Below are positions 41,623-51,121 of a DNA stretch of 63,669 nt, in pieces (position 1 is the stretch's first letter; each line of letters starts with the position of its first letter). The position numbers were made by a program, and so were the translations under genes. Under the pieces are notes generated by a model. The model did no database searches and was not told the DNA's origin. It saw nothing but the letters and a program-made list of their open reading frames with translations. The DNA is taken from positions 1 to 63,669 of the forward strand of contig JAEZZA010000033.1 of the NCBI GenBank assembly GCA_023442525.1, in the 5' to 3' direction. Origin of the DNA: Bacteroidota bacterium. Lineage in GTDB: Bacteria > Bacteroidota > Bacteroidia > Bacteroidales > UBA10428.

Positions 41623-44600
41623 ATGTCTGTTGATCTCTTGTTGTAATCTGTTCCATGAAATCGAGAAATCTCTTTAGCACCCGGAAGTACAGAAGCACGT
41701 ACAGGCCAATTGAGAAGAACCATATTACAATAGTATTAACAAAAAATGTACTGTGATACCTGCCGAAAATCATTTTCCGCGGTGCGTAAAAATGTGCCTT
41801 GATAAACGGGTGAACAGGATCGAGGTAAATGGGATCAATTTTCTGGAAAAGCCTACCCTTATATTCGATAATGCGAATCAACTCCGTGTTGTTTTCGACA
41901 AACTCTGTGAGCTTTTCATTGTGGTACGCTCTCTTTAATTGCAGGAACCGGTATTTTTCAGCAGGTGTACTTTCGTACCTGCGAATTACATTGTCTTTGG
42001 CATCATTAGCATTGTTGTAAATACGGATATATATTTTATTAATCGTTTTAATGAAGGTGCGGACTGAATCGATATCGGCCTGCGAAACTGTACTGAGATT
42101 AAGCCTGTTGAAATCGGGGAAATTGATAGTCTGTACATTTTGAATCGGAATGCTCTTAATGGCCGGCACTTCTGATTGCAGTTCATTTCTTAACAGTTCC
42201 AGGTAATTAACCGATCTTTCGTGTGTGCCGGGAGTTTTCAGATCGTTCTCAACGAAATCAAGTTTGTTTTCCAGGTTTTTGATCCAGTAATTCTTTTTAT
42301 ATTCTGCAATACTCATTGCCTTATTCACGTCGTAGAACTGACGGTCGTATTCATTTTGCATGAACTGTTCCACTGCCAGCGCTTCGTAACCCCACCGTGC
42401 AGTCATCATCTCACCGTAAAACGGGATCTTGCTGGGTGATGAAATCCGGGGATTGAGCTTTTCATATTTTACAATCACTCCGCTAAGGACAATCTGAGGT
42501 ATCACCAGAAAAGGAATGAGGATATAAATGGTTACCACGGTTTTGAAACTGTCGGATATCAGCAATCCCATTACGTTTGATGCTGTCCATGCACTGAACA
42601 GAATGATCCAGTATTTGAAGAACATCCCTTTGATTTCCAGAATACCGTTTCCAATAAGCACAAAAGTTAATGCCTGGATGGCTGAAATGGTCATCATTAC
42701 AGACAGCTTCGACAGCAGATATCCTGACCAGCTCAAATTCAGAAAGGCTTCACGTTTGAGTATTTTCCTGTCCTTTATAATTTCTTCAGCACTTACGGTA
42801 AGTCCCATGAAAGTTGCCACAATTACCGACATAAACAGATATACCGGCAGGTTGCTGTTTTCAAGCAGGGTATAACCAGTTTCGTTGGTTTCGCTTATAT
42901 TAAAGTACTTGATAATAAAGGCAAGTATGAATGCAAGTACCGGAGCCTCCAGCAGGGTAATAATGAGATACTGCGTATTGGATATTTTCGACAGTACATC
43001 TCTTGTAATGAAAACACCCAGTTGTTTGAATAACCCGGGTACCTTAAATGCCACTGATGGTAAGTGCGTATCGGTGGGCTTTTGTTTTTCCCTTTTCGTG
43101 CCCGACGAAATATAAAACTGATGCCATTCTTCTGCAGATATCTTACGGGTACGGGTCTCTTTACCGTATTCGTCAATTACCAGCGATTCAACGATATTAA
43201 ATATCTGTTCCGGGTTGACGTTCCCACAGGCATGACATTCGCTGTCGGCCCAGTTGGCCTGATGAACCTTTGATTTGAAATACATGATGGAATCGACCGG
43301 ATTTCCGTTATATATCAGGTATCCGCCCGTATCGAGGATCAACAGGTTGTCAAACATTTTAAAAATGTCGGACGAAGGCTGATGAATCACTACAAAAACA
43401 AGTTTCCCCTTCAGGGTGAGCTCTTTGAGCAGGTCCATTATGTTTTCCGAATCTCTCGACGAAAGTCCCGATGTGGGTTCATCGAGGAACAGAATTGCCG
43501 GTTCACGGATAAGTTCGAGTGCAATATTTAACCGTTTACGCTGGCCCCCGGAAATCTTCTTATTCAGGGGCGTTCCCACCTGGATATCCCTGATATCGTA
43601 AAGTCCCAGATTCTGAAGCATACCGTTGACCATCAGGTCGATTTGCCGGTTCGAATAATGGTCGTAGCACAACTTGGTGTTATAAAAAAGGTTCTGGTAA
43701 ACCGTGAGCTCCTCTATTAACAGGTCATCCTGAGACACATGACCGATCAGGCCATTGGATTTGACCTTATCCTTATATATGTCGATACCATTTATCAATA
43801 CCCTGCCGGCAGCAGGTTCCACCGAACCGTTCAGTATATTGAGAAGTGTTGACTTACCGGCTCCACTCGATCCCATGATCCCCACGAGTCGTCCCGATTC
43901 TTCGCAAAAGCTGATATTATGAACTCCGGCATTTCCACCCTTGAAGCGGTAGCCAACCTGTTCGGCCTCAAAAACAATCCGGGGTAATTCGAGATCTTCC
44001 TTAAATACACTGACAATATCGCTGAAATACAGAGGCTTTACAAGATGATTCCGGATGGAGGTTCCTGTAGTAAGTGCAAAAACCTTATCCTGCTGAATAA
44101 TCTGACCGTTGAGGTACAACTCGTTCTCACCAATATATCTCAGAAAATACATGCCGGCCGATACAACATGAATGATCCAGATGTTGCCGGTAAGGAATTC
44201 CGAATAAATATGCTTGTTTCCGTTAAGGCCGGGTTTCTTGCTGTTGTTTACCAGAAGCAGATGCCGGGTTTCAGGAATTTTGTCAAATGAATTCAAAATA
44301 AAATCCCTGATGAGTATGTATTCATCAGATGGAATATAAAATGAATCGGCCACAGCAGTAATAAAAGCCGATTCCTGTTCACTTATTTCGCTTCCTGACG
44401 ATTTCACGAATTCGAACAGCTGTACCAGAACAATTACCTTCTGTTTTTGCGCCAGCTCCTTATTGATATCATTGCAAATCCTCAATACTTTTACCGAATC
44501 TGCACCAATTCGCTTATTACCTCTTTCGATGTTAAGTGCCAGATGTTTCTCATAAAAAGCATCAAAAATCCGGATGTAATCCTTCACAAGATCCTGGTTC

Positions 44601-44713
44601 AGTTGCCGGCTTAAAAAGGAAAGCACAACTGACCTTCTGTCCCTGTCATTGCCTTCGGGACAGGCAATAATGGCGAATAATTCCATTAGGGCTTTGAGGA
44701 TCTTTTCACTCAT
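41621..44713 (-). CDS. ABCG-type transporter fused to TerB-like and FHA-like domains
   Basis: The 1030-residue protein has an N-terminal helical region (about 1-145) like TerB (FAIIACPEGNDRDRRSVV, then ISEQESAFITAVADSFYI). A beta domain (about 150-240) resembles FHA (ENELYLNGQIIQQDKVF). The ABC ATPase has Walker A GSSGAGKST (281-289), signature ISGGQRKRL (387-395) and Walker B ILFLDEP (407-413). The rest is an ABCG-type membrane domain (about 575 onward) interrupted by a long charged coiled segment (about 790-960) before the last membrane helix. It is a half-transporter, probably homodimeric. The FHA-like part suggests control by phosphothreonine, so the neighbouring SiaB/SiaC pair is notable. 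Substrate unknown. Confidence 0.85.
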   Translation of the reverse strand: MSEKILKALMELFAIIACPEGNDRDRRSVVLSFLSRQLNQDLVKDYIRIFDAFYEKHLALNIERGNKRIGADSVKVLRICNDINKELAQKQKVIVLVQLFEFVKSSGSEISEQESAFITAVADSFYIPSDEYILIRDFILNSFDKIPETRHLLLVNNSKKPGLNGNKHIYSEFLTGNIWIIHVVSAGMYFLRYIGENELYLNGQIIQQDKVFALTTGTSIRNHLVKPLYFSDIVSVFKEDLELPRIVFEAEQVGYRFKGGNAGVHNISFCEESGRLVGIMGSSGAGKSTLLNILNGSVEPAAGRVLINGIDIYKDKVKSNGLIGHVSQDDLLIEELTVYQNLFYNTKLCYDHYSNRQIDLMVNGMLQNLGLYDIRDIQVGTPLNKKISGGQRKRLNIALELIREPAILFLDEPTSGLSSRDSENIMDLLKELTLKGKLVFVVIHQPSSDIFKMFDNLLILDTGGYLIYNGNPVDSIMYFKSKVHQANWADSECHACGNVNPEQIFNIVESLVIDEYGKETRTRKISAEEWHQFYISSGTKREKQKPTDTHLPSVAFKVPGLFKQLGVFITRDVLSKISNTQYLIITLLEAPVLAFILAFIIKYFNISETNETGYTLLENSNLPVYLFMSVIVATFMGLTVSAEEIIKDRKILKREAFLNLSWSGYLLSKLSVMMTISAIQALTFVLIGNGILEIKGMFFKYWIILFSAWTASNVMGLLISDSFKTVVTIYILIPFLVIPQIVLSGVIVKYEKLNPRISSPSKIPFYGEMMTARWGYEALAVEQFMQNEYDRQFYDVNKAMSIAEYKKNYWIKNLENKLDFVENDLKTPGTHERSVNYLELLRNELQSEVPAIKSIPIQNVQTINFPDFNRLNLSTVSQADIDSVRTFIKTINKIYIRIYNNANDAKDNVIRRYESTPAEKYRFLQLKRAYHNEKLTEFVENNTELIRIIEYKGRLFQKIDPIYLDPVHPFIKAHFYAPRKMIFGRYHSTFFVNTIVIWFFSIGLYVLLYFRVLKRFLDFMEQITTRDQQT

Positions 44714-44927
44714 TACTTATAGCGGTTTTGCTTATATCGTATAATAAGAGGTTATGAAAAATATTACGAAAATATGCAGAGCAGGTTTCATGCTTAGGCT
44801 TTTAATTTGAAGTATTTACAGGTCAAAGTGGCATATAATCCCCCGTTTGGTTGTCAGATTGGCATAGTTTAACCGGGCAAGCAGGTTGGTTTAATAATTG
44901 TAAAGTACCACTGTAAATGATTGTAAT

Positions 44928-47519
44928 ATGAATCTTGACAATTTTACCATACGATCACAGGAGGCGATACAACAGGCATTCCTGATTGCCAGAGATAATC
45001 AGAATCAGGCTGTTGAAACCGGTCACTTACTGAAGGCTCTTATAGGTAGTCCCGAAAGTGTTGCTGTTAATCTGCTTGGAAAGGCCGGAGTAAATACGAA
45101 TGACCTGGAACGGATTCTTGATCAGATTATAAAATCGTATCCCCGGGTCACCGGAGGCGAACAATATCTCTCTTCAGGCGCCACACGCGCTCTTCAAAAA
45201 TCCGTTGATCTGTCCCGTACCATGCAGGATCAATATGTTTCAGTTGAACATATACTTGTAGCTTTATTTCAGACAGGCGACCAGATAGCCAAAATGTTGA
45301 ACGATTTTGGCCTTAATGATAGTGACTTAAAAAAATCAATTGAATCCATCAGGAAGGGTGCAAAGGTTAACAGCCAGACAGCCGAGGATACTTACGATTC
45401 ATTAAACCGGTATGCAATTAACCTGAATGAGCAAGCCCGGAACGGACGGCTTGATCCAGTTATAGGGAGAGAAGAAGAGATACGCCGTGTTTTGCAAATC
45501 CTTTCGCGTCGGACAAAGAACAACCCGATATTAATTGGTGAACCCGGGGTAGGAAAGACAGCAATTGCCGAAGGTCTGGCATACCGGATCATATCGGGTG
45601 ATGTTCCCGATAATCTTAAAACCCGCCAGATTTTCTCACTCGATATGGGTGCACTTATTGCCGGTGCCAAATACAAGGGCGAATTTGAAGAGCGTCTGAA
45701 AGCGGTTGTTAAGGAAGTTGTAGCCGCCGAAGGGGAGATTATTCTCTTTATTGATGAAATCCATACGCTGGTAGGCGCAGGAAAGAGCGAAGGTGCCATG
45801 GATGCCGCCAATATTCTCAAACCTGCGTTAGCACGCGGTGAATTAAGAGCAATTGGTGCAACCACATTAAATGAATATCAGAAATACTTCGAAAAAGATA
45901 AAGCTCTCGAACGGCGGTTCCAGGTTGTTATGGTGAACGAACCCGATGTTCCGAGTGCGGTTTCTATCCTCAGAGGATTAAGGGAACGATACGAAAACCA
46001 TCATAAAGTAAGGATTCGTGATGAAGCCATTGTTGCCGCGGTGGAACTCTCCCACCGGTATATTACCGAAAGGTTTCTTCCCGATAAGGCCATCGACCTG
46101 ATCGACGAGGCCGCATCCCGTTTGCGTCTCGAGATGAATTCCATGCCACGTGAAATCGATAACCTGAACCGGAGGATACAACAGCTCGAAATCGAGAAAG
46201 AAGCACTGAAGCGGGAAAATGATGTAACTAAAGTTGCAGATCTTTCATCTGAAATCAGTTCGCTGAACGAAGAAAGATCTTCACTGATGGCCAAATGGCA
46301 ATCGGAGAAGAAAATTCTTGAAGATATCCAGGCAGGGAAGCAGCATATTGAACAGTTGAAAACCGACGCCGAGCAGGCCGAACGACAGGGCGAATACGGG
46401 AAAGTTGCCGAAATACGTTATGGACATATCAGGGAGGCAGAGAAGAAGATCACCGATCTGAAGGAAGAACTAAGCAGGATTCAGGGTAATTCTGCACTGA
46501 TCAACGAGGAAGTCACCGCCGAAGATATTGCCGATGTTGTGTCGAAGTGGACCGGCATTCCTGTATCGCGTATGCTCCAGGGAGAAAGGGAAAAACTGCT
46601 TAATCTGGAAAATGCACTGCACTTGAGAGTTGTTGGCCAGGATGAGGCCATCACGGCTGTATCAGATGCTGTCCGTCGTAGCAGGGCAGGACTTCAGGAT
46701 CCCAGGCGACCTATTGGTTCCTTCTTATTTCTTGGAACTACAGGTGTGGGAAAAACCGAACTCGCCAAGGCGCTTGCCGAGTTGTTGTTTAACGATGAAA
46801 ACCTGATGACCCGCATAGATATGTCGGAATACCAGGAGCGACATACCGTATCCCGGCTGGTTGGCGCTCCTCCGGGTTATGTTGGTTACGAGGAAGGCGG
46901 GCAACTTACCGAAGCCGTTCGACGGAAACCGTATTCAGTTGTTTTGCTTGATGAAATTGAGAAAGCACATCCCGATGTTTTCAATGTATTACTGCAGGTG
47001 TTGGATGATGGCAGACTTACCGATAACAAGGGACGCACGGTAAACTTCAAGAATACCATTATTGTAATGACTTCGAACGTGGGTTCACCCATAATTCAAA
47101 AAAATCTGCAAAACCTGGATGACAGAAACAGGGAGGAAATTCTGGAGAAAACCCGGAACGAAGTGTTTGAAATGCTCACACAGGTAATGCGTCCGGAGTT
47201 TCTGAACCGTATTGATGAGCTGATCATGTTTACTCCGCTTACCAAAACTGAAATCCGGGAAATAGTGAAAATGCAGTTCAGGGATGTCAGCGAAAAATTA
47301 TCGGAAATGGGCATTGAAGTAACCATGACCGGGCCGGCTGTCGACTACATAGCCGACCATGGTTATGATCCGCAATTTGGAGCCCGGCCGATAAAAAGAT
47401 TGATTCAACGTAATATCCTGAACGAATTGTCAAGGAAAATTCTTGACGGCTCTGTCAGAAAAGATCAGGCAGTGGTGATCGACAAGGATACGAACGGGAT
47501 AATTATCAGAAATAACTGA
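44928..47519 (+). CDS. clpB: ATP-dependent disaggregase ClpB
   Basis: ClpB (863 residues) rescues aggregated proteins together with DnaK. The order is Clp N-domain (1-145), AAA-1 with Walker A GEPGVGKT (204-211), a coiled-coil middle domain (about 405-525, which marks it as ClpB rather than ClpA/C), and AAA-2 with GTTGVGKT (603-610) and C-terminal GARPIKRLIQ. The length is typical. The 214-bp upstream spacer has no perfect -7 box or CIRCE element that I could find. Confidence 0.97.
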   Translation: MNLDNFTIRSQEAIQQAFLIARDNQNQAVETGHLLKALIGSPESVAVNLLGKAGVNTNDLERILDQIIKSYPRVTGGEQYLSSGATRALQKSVDLSRTMQDQYVSVEHILVALFQTGDQIAKMLNDFGLNDSDLKKSIESIRKGAKVNSQTAEDTYDSLNRYAINLNEQARNGRLDPVIGREEEIRRVLQILSRRTKNNPILIGEPGVGKTAIAEGLAYRIISGDVPDNLKTRQIFSLDMGALIAGAKYKGEFEERLKAVVKEVVAAEGEIILFIDEIHTLVGAGKSEGAMDAANILKPALARGELRAIGATTLNEYQKYFEKDKALERRFQVVMVNEPDVPSAVSILRGLRERYENHHKVRIRDEAIVAAVELSHRYITERFLPDKAIDLIDEAASRLRLEMNSMPREIDNLNRRIQQLEIEKEALKRENDVTKVADLSSEISSLNEERSSLMAKWQSEKKILEDIQAGKQHIEQLKTDAEQAERQGEYGKVAEIRYGHIREAEKKITDLKEELSRIQGNSALINEEVTAEDIADVVSKWTGIPVSRMLQGEREKLLNLENALHLRVVGQDEAITAVSDAVRRSRAGLQDPRRPIGSFLFLGTTGVGKTELAKALAELLFNDENLMTRIDMSEYQERHTVSRLVGAPPGYVGYEEGGQLTEAVRRKPYSVVLLDEIEKAHPDVFNVLLQVLDDGRLTDNKGRTVNFKNTIIVMTSNVGSPIIQKNLQNLDDRNREEILEKTRNEVFEMLTQVMRPEFLNRIDELIMFTPLTKTEIREIVKMQFRDVSEKLSEMGIEVTMTGPAVDYIADHGYDPQFGARPIKRLIQRNILNELSRKILDGSVRKDQAVVIDKDTNGIIIRNN

Positions 47520-47521
47520 TC

Positions 47522-47863
47522 CTATTCTTTAAAGCTATCCAGACACTCATCAAGTGTCGGATACAATGTAAATACATTATGCAGCTGAAGCAGTTTGAAT
47601 AGTTCCATTACCTCAGGCCTTATTCCGCAAATTCTGAATACGCCCTGGCTCGTAGTGGCTGTTTTTAAAATTGAGAGGAATACACCAAATCCTGAGCTGT
47701 CAACATATTTGATTCCTTCGAGGTTGAGTATTAACCGTGTTCCGGGAGTGTTGAAGAAACTCTTGAGATCTTCCTTTACGGGTTCCGTGATCAGTGCATT
47801 GAATCTGTCGATGTTGTTGAACCTTACAACGGTGATATTGTTTATTTTCTCAATCTTTAACAT
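47522..47863 (-). CDS. STAS-domain anti-sigma-factor antagonist-like protein
   Basis: This 113-residue STAS protein has YVDSSGFGVFL (Asp55-Ser56-Ser57-Gly58) with the usual phosphorylatable serine. It is convergent with clpB (2-base gap) and follows the Hpt gene by 10 bp on the minus strand, so it is probably co-transcribed with it. It differs clearly from the STAS protein at 33442. The partner kinase and phosphatase are not in the window. Confidence 0.9.
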   Translation of the reverse strand: MLKIEKINNITVVRFNNIDRFNALITEPVKEDLKSFFNTPGTRLILNLEGIKYVDSSGFGVFLSILKTATTSQGVFRICGIRPEVMELFKLLQLHNVFTLYPTLDECLDSFKE

Positions 47864-47873
47864 AATCTGAGTT

Positions 47874-48227
47874 TTAAAAATATAATTCCAGGTTTTGTTT
47901 AACTATATCGAGTTCTTTTACAGCCTCTTCAGTAGTATTTTTGAACAATTCAATCACCTCTCCGTAACTTTCAATATTCTTCCTCTCGGCGGCAGAATTT
48001 TCCAGATCTTTTAATTTTCGGGCAAGGTCATTCAATCCCATTATCGAAACCGATGATTTGGCCTTGTGAGCAAGCTTTCCAAGTGCTTCATACTGACCCG
48101 TCTGTAACAGATTATCCATCTCATTGGCAAAATCCTTTACCTGGGATGTAAAGATGGAAATCATTTCAAGGATCAGTTCCTTGTTGCTGCCTGACATTTC
48201 CCGAAGATATGACAGATCAATTTTCAT
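47874..48227 (-). CDS. Hpt (histidine phosphotransfer) domain protein
   Basis: The 117-residue four-helix Hpt protein has the phosphoacceptor His54 in LAHKAKSSVSIMG. Such proteins relay phosphate between hybrid kinases and receivers. It is paired with a STAS protein, an unusual pairing of phosphorelay and partner-switch parts. The two lone receivers at 20019 and 20508 are possible but unproven partners. Confidence 0.9.
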   Translation of the reverse strand: MKIDLSYLREMSGSNKELILEMISIFTSQVKDFANEMDNLLQTGQYEALGKLAHKAKSSVSIMGLNDLARKLKDLENSAAERKNIESYGEVIELFKNTTEEAVKELDIVKQNLELYF

Positions 48228-48345
48228 TAAGCCGGTTTTTTGATTGCATGTTGAAATTAATCAATTTTTTACAGATAGGTTAAATTTTCATTTATTAATC
48301 AAGTCTTCAATGGCAAAAGTCATACAGAACTAATGCATTTTATTC

Positions 48346-48353
48346 TATTTTTG
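48346..48353 (+). promoter_or_regulatory. -7 box (TATTTTTG) for gcvT
   Basis: TATTTTTG matches TAnnTTTG, 57 bases before the gcvT ATG, giving a leader of about 50 nt. No glycine-riboswitch-like structure fits in so short a leader. Confidence 0.45.
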
Positions 48354-48409
48354 ATTTATCCTGTCGTGAATAATATCTGCTGCATGCTAAAATACAAAAA
48401 TATTACAAG

Positions 48410-49501
48410 ATGAAGACTACCGCTTTTAATAGTAAACACAGGGAGTGTAATGCCCGGCTTGTTGAATTTGCCGGCTTCGAAATGCCTGTGGAATATACCG
48501 GAGTAAATGCAGAACATCTTTCGGTACGTAATTCCGTTGGCGTATTCGATGTTTCACACATGGGCGAAATATGGGTTAAGGGTCCCAATGCACGCAGGTT
48601 GCTCGACTATGTTTTATCGAACGATCCGGGTGTTCTTGTTCCCGGAAAAGCACAGTATACGTGTTTTCCCAACGGAAAGGGCGGTATTGTCGACGACCTG
48701 ATTGTTCATCTTTTCTCCGACGGAAAATATCTCCTGGTAGTTAATGCATCGAATATTCAGAAGGATTGGGATTGGCTGAATACCCAAAACAGGTTTGGTG
48801 CAGAACTCGAAAACGCATCCGACCGGATGTCGCAACTTGCCATCCAGGGACCAAACGCCATTAAAGTATTAAAGAAACTTACCGATATCGATCTTTCTTC
48901 GATACCGTCATATTCTTTTGTTACAGGAACAGTAGCAGGATTTCCTAAAATACTGATTGCTTCAACCGGTTATACCGGATCGGGTGGATTTGAAATTTAC
49001 ACCGATTCGCCGGATCCGGGTCTGTTATGGGACAGGATTTTTGAAGCCGGCAGGGAATTTGATATTAAGCCCATTGGACTGGCAGCACGCGATACACTGA
49101 GGCTTGAAATGGGGTATTGCCTGTACGGAAATGATATTAACGATACAACCAATCCAATTGAAGCAGGATTGGGATGGATCACAAAGTTTAATGACGGACG
49201 CGATTTTATTGATCGTGAATTTCTGTTAAATCAGAAAAAATCCGGAATCGCCAGAAAACTTATCGGATTCGAAATGATTGAGAGGGGTATCCCGCGCCAG
49301 CACTATATGATTTATAATAAGGAAGGGAAGGAAATAGGTGAAGTTACCTCCGGTACCATGGCCCCTTCATTAAAGAAAGGCATCGGAATGGGATATGTTT
49401 CTGTTGATTATTCAACTATTGGATCGGAAATTTATATCGGCATCCGCGATAAGAAATTACTCGCAAACGTGGTAAAAATGCCTTTTTATAAAGGCGCTTA
49501 A
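48410..49501 (+). CDS. gcvT: Aminomethyltransferase (glycine cleavage system T protein)
   Basis: GcvT (363 residues) transfers the methylene group from the aminomethyl-lipoyl H protein to tetrahydrofolate, releasing ammonia. Motifs are GFEMPVEYTG, VFDVSHMGEIWVKGP, QYTCFPNGKGGIVDDLIVH, LAIQGPNA, GYTGSGGFEIY, and AARDTLRLEMGYCLYGNDI with the catalytic Asp. The length is typical. gcvH and gcvP are not adjacent, as is common in Bacteroidetes. Confidence 0.96.
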   Translation: MKTTAFNSKHRECNARLVEFAGFEMPVEYTGVNAEHLSVRNSVGVFDVSHMGEIWVKGPNARRLLDYVLSNDPGVLVPGKAQYTCFPNGKGGIVDDLIVHLFSDGKYLLVVNASNIQKDWDWLNTQNRFGAELENASDRMSQLAIQGPNAIKVLKKLTDIDLSSIPSYSFVTGTVAGFPKILIASTGYTGSGGFEIYTDSPDPGLLWDRIFEAGREFDIKPIGLAARDTLRLEMGYCLYGNDINDTTNPIEAGLGWITKFNDGRDFIDREFLLNQKKSGIARKLIGFEMIERGIPRQHYMIYNKEGKEIGEVTSGTMAPSLKKGIGMGYVSVDYSTIGSEIYIGIRDKKLLANVVKMPFYKGA

Positions 49502-49528
49502 TAGGAGAATAAAAACGTATTACAGTTT

Positions 49529-50221
49529 TTAGTTGTCAGGCCTGGTCACGTCCGATTCTATCTGACCGTCGAACAGCCGGATTATCCGTTTGGCATTCAC
49601 TGCAATATTTTCTTCATGCGTAACCAGGATTATGGTATTTCCACGCTCATGGATCTCCCTGAACAGGTTCATGATATCTATGGATGTCTTTGAATCGAGG
49701 TTCCCTGTAGGTTCATCGGCAAGAATAATGGCAGGATTGTTAATCATTGCCCGGGCTATGGAAACACGCTGTCTTTGACCACCCGACAGCTCATTGGGCT
49801 TATGATCCATACGATCGGCCAGTCCCACGCTCTCAAGTGCTATCCTGGCCTTTTCCATCCTTACCTGCTTGTGAACACCAGCGTACACAAGAGGTAACAT
49901 AACATTCTCAAGAGCTGTATACCGGGGTAGCAGATTAAAAGTCTGAAATACAAAACCTATTTCCTTATTCCGGATTTCAGCCAGATGGTTATCTTCGAGT
50001 TTGCTGACATCCTTGTTATTCAGTACATAAGTACCTGACGTAGGTGTGTCGAGGCAGCCGATTATATTCATCAGTGTTGACTTCCCGGAACCCGACGGTC
50101 CCATAATTGCAACATACTCATTCTTATATATATCCAGCGACACCTCACGAAGTGCTTTGACAACTTCAGTACCCGGCAGGTAATTTTTTACTATGGAATC
50201 GAGATAAATGATCTTATCCAT
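49529..50221 (-). CDS. ABC transporter ATP-binding protein, LolD/MacB type
   Basis: The 230-residue ATPase has Walker A GPSGSGKST (41-49), Q-loop region FVFQTFNLLPR, signature LSGGQRQRVSIARA and Walker B ILADEPTGNLDS, the pattern of the LolD/MacB/FtsE group that powers mechanotransmission or lipoprotein export. No permease gene is adjacent, so the partner must be encoded elsewhere. The gene stands alone on the minus strand. Confidence 0.93.
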   Translation of the reverse strand: MDKIIYLDSIVKNYLPGTEVVKALREVSLDIYKNEYVAIMGPSGSGKSTLMNIIGCLDTPTSGTYVLNNKDVSKLEDNHLAEIRNKEIGFVFQTFNLLPRYTALENVMLPLVYAGVHKQVRMEKARIALESVGLADRMDHKPNELSGGQRQRVSIARAMINNPAIILADEPTGNLDSKTSIDIMNLFREIHERGNTIILVTHEENIAVNAKRIIRLFDGQIESDVTRPDN

Positions 50222-50305
50222 TTCAGGTTAAAAAGTAAAGATTCTCAGTTAGGTATAAATTTAGAACTATTCATTCAAATTATTTACTGTTTAAGACTAT
50301 GCGAG

Positions 50306-51031
50306 TTACTTTCGGATGATTATTCCCAGCGAAAACAGGTCAATTATCTCAATATCCTGCCCTGATGAAGAAATTTCGTTCCATGCCCGGATCATCTGTT
50401 CCGACCACCTGATATCGTCAAGAATAATCAGCCCTGCAGTTGCAAAGGCATTTACGTATTTCATGGTGGCTTCGTAGGAATGATTGCCATCGATAAAAAC
50501 CATGCTGCCGGGGGTTGTTACACGGACCAGTTCGGGCAGGGCATCGTCAAACAATTTATGTATCACTTTGATTTGTGACAGATGGTGTTGTTTAAATGAT
50601 GCTTCGGCAATATCCGCTATTTGTCTGTTGCCTTCCACGGTAAAAATCTGGCTGTAAGGACTTCCGTAGGCCATATACATGGTGCTGAATCCCAGCGAAG
50701 TTCCCAGCTCGATGATCCGGTCAGGCTTAAGAAAGGTCGCTATCTGAAACAAGAGGTTGCCTTCGGAACGACTGATTGAAGTTCGCCTGGCGTATTCCGA
50801 AATTGTTGCGGCTTGTTTCTTTTTTCTGGATCCTGCTCCCGGGCTTGGAGTTTCCAACCGGTGATGATTGGAATACATGGCCCGACGGTGGTTTTCAATA
50901 ATTGGAGGAACTGTCGCGTGAGATTTTCGGATTTGCTTTTTAAAATTCTGATCATGTTGCCTTTTGCCGTTCTGTATCAGCAATTGGCCATAATACATGG
51001 CAAATTCCCTTATGTAAGTAATAGCATACAT
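50306..51031 (-). CDS. Class I SAM-dependent O-methyltransferase
   Basis: The 241-residue methyltransferase has motif I RIIELGTSLGFSTMYMA, the acidic ribose contact in IFTVEGN, MVFIDGNHSYE and LIILDDIRWSE, a pattern typical of O-methyltransferases of the catechol/caffeoyl type. The open frame continues upstream to 51331, but that part overlaps recG on the other strand and has no protein character. The start is therefore the ATG at 51031. The N-terminal 60 residues are basic and poorly conserved-looking. The substrate is unknown. Confidence 0.82.
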   Translation of the reverse strand: MYAITYIREFAMYYGQLLIQNGKRQHDQNFKKQIRKSHATVPPIIENHRRAMYSNHHRLETPSPGAGSRKKKQAATISEYARRTSISRSEGNLLFQIATFLKPDRIIELGTSLGFSTMYMAYGSPYSQIFTVEGNRQIADIAEASFKQHHLSQIKVIHKLFDDALPELVRVTTPGSMVFIDGNHSYEATMKYVNAFATAGLIILDDIRWSEQMIRAWNEISSSGQDIEIIDLFSLGIIIRK

Positions 51032-51036
51032 TATTG

Positions 51037-51103
51037 AAATATCGCAACATTTAAACGTGTGTGCAAATCTTTTGGATAAATTGAACAAAGATTTGCGATA
51101 TTT
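51037..51103. promoter_or_regulatory. Overlapping inverted repeats in the methyltransferase-recG divergent region
   Basis: Two perfect 10-bp inverted pairs share bases. AAATATCGCA (51037-51046) pairs with TGCGATATTT (51094-51103), and GCAAATCTTT (51063-51072) pairs with AAAGATTTGC (51087-51096). The right arms overlap by three bases, so the two structures exclude each other. They fill the 90-bp divergent promoter region. An operator or an alternative-hairpin leader are both possible; no perfect -7 box is visible on either strand. Confidence 0.5.
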
Positions 51104-51121
51104 ACCATCACACACCAGTAT

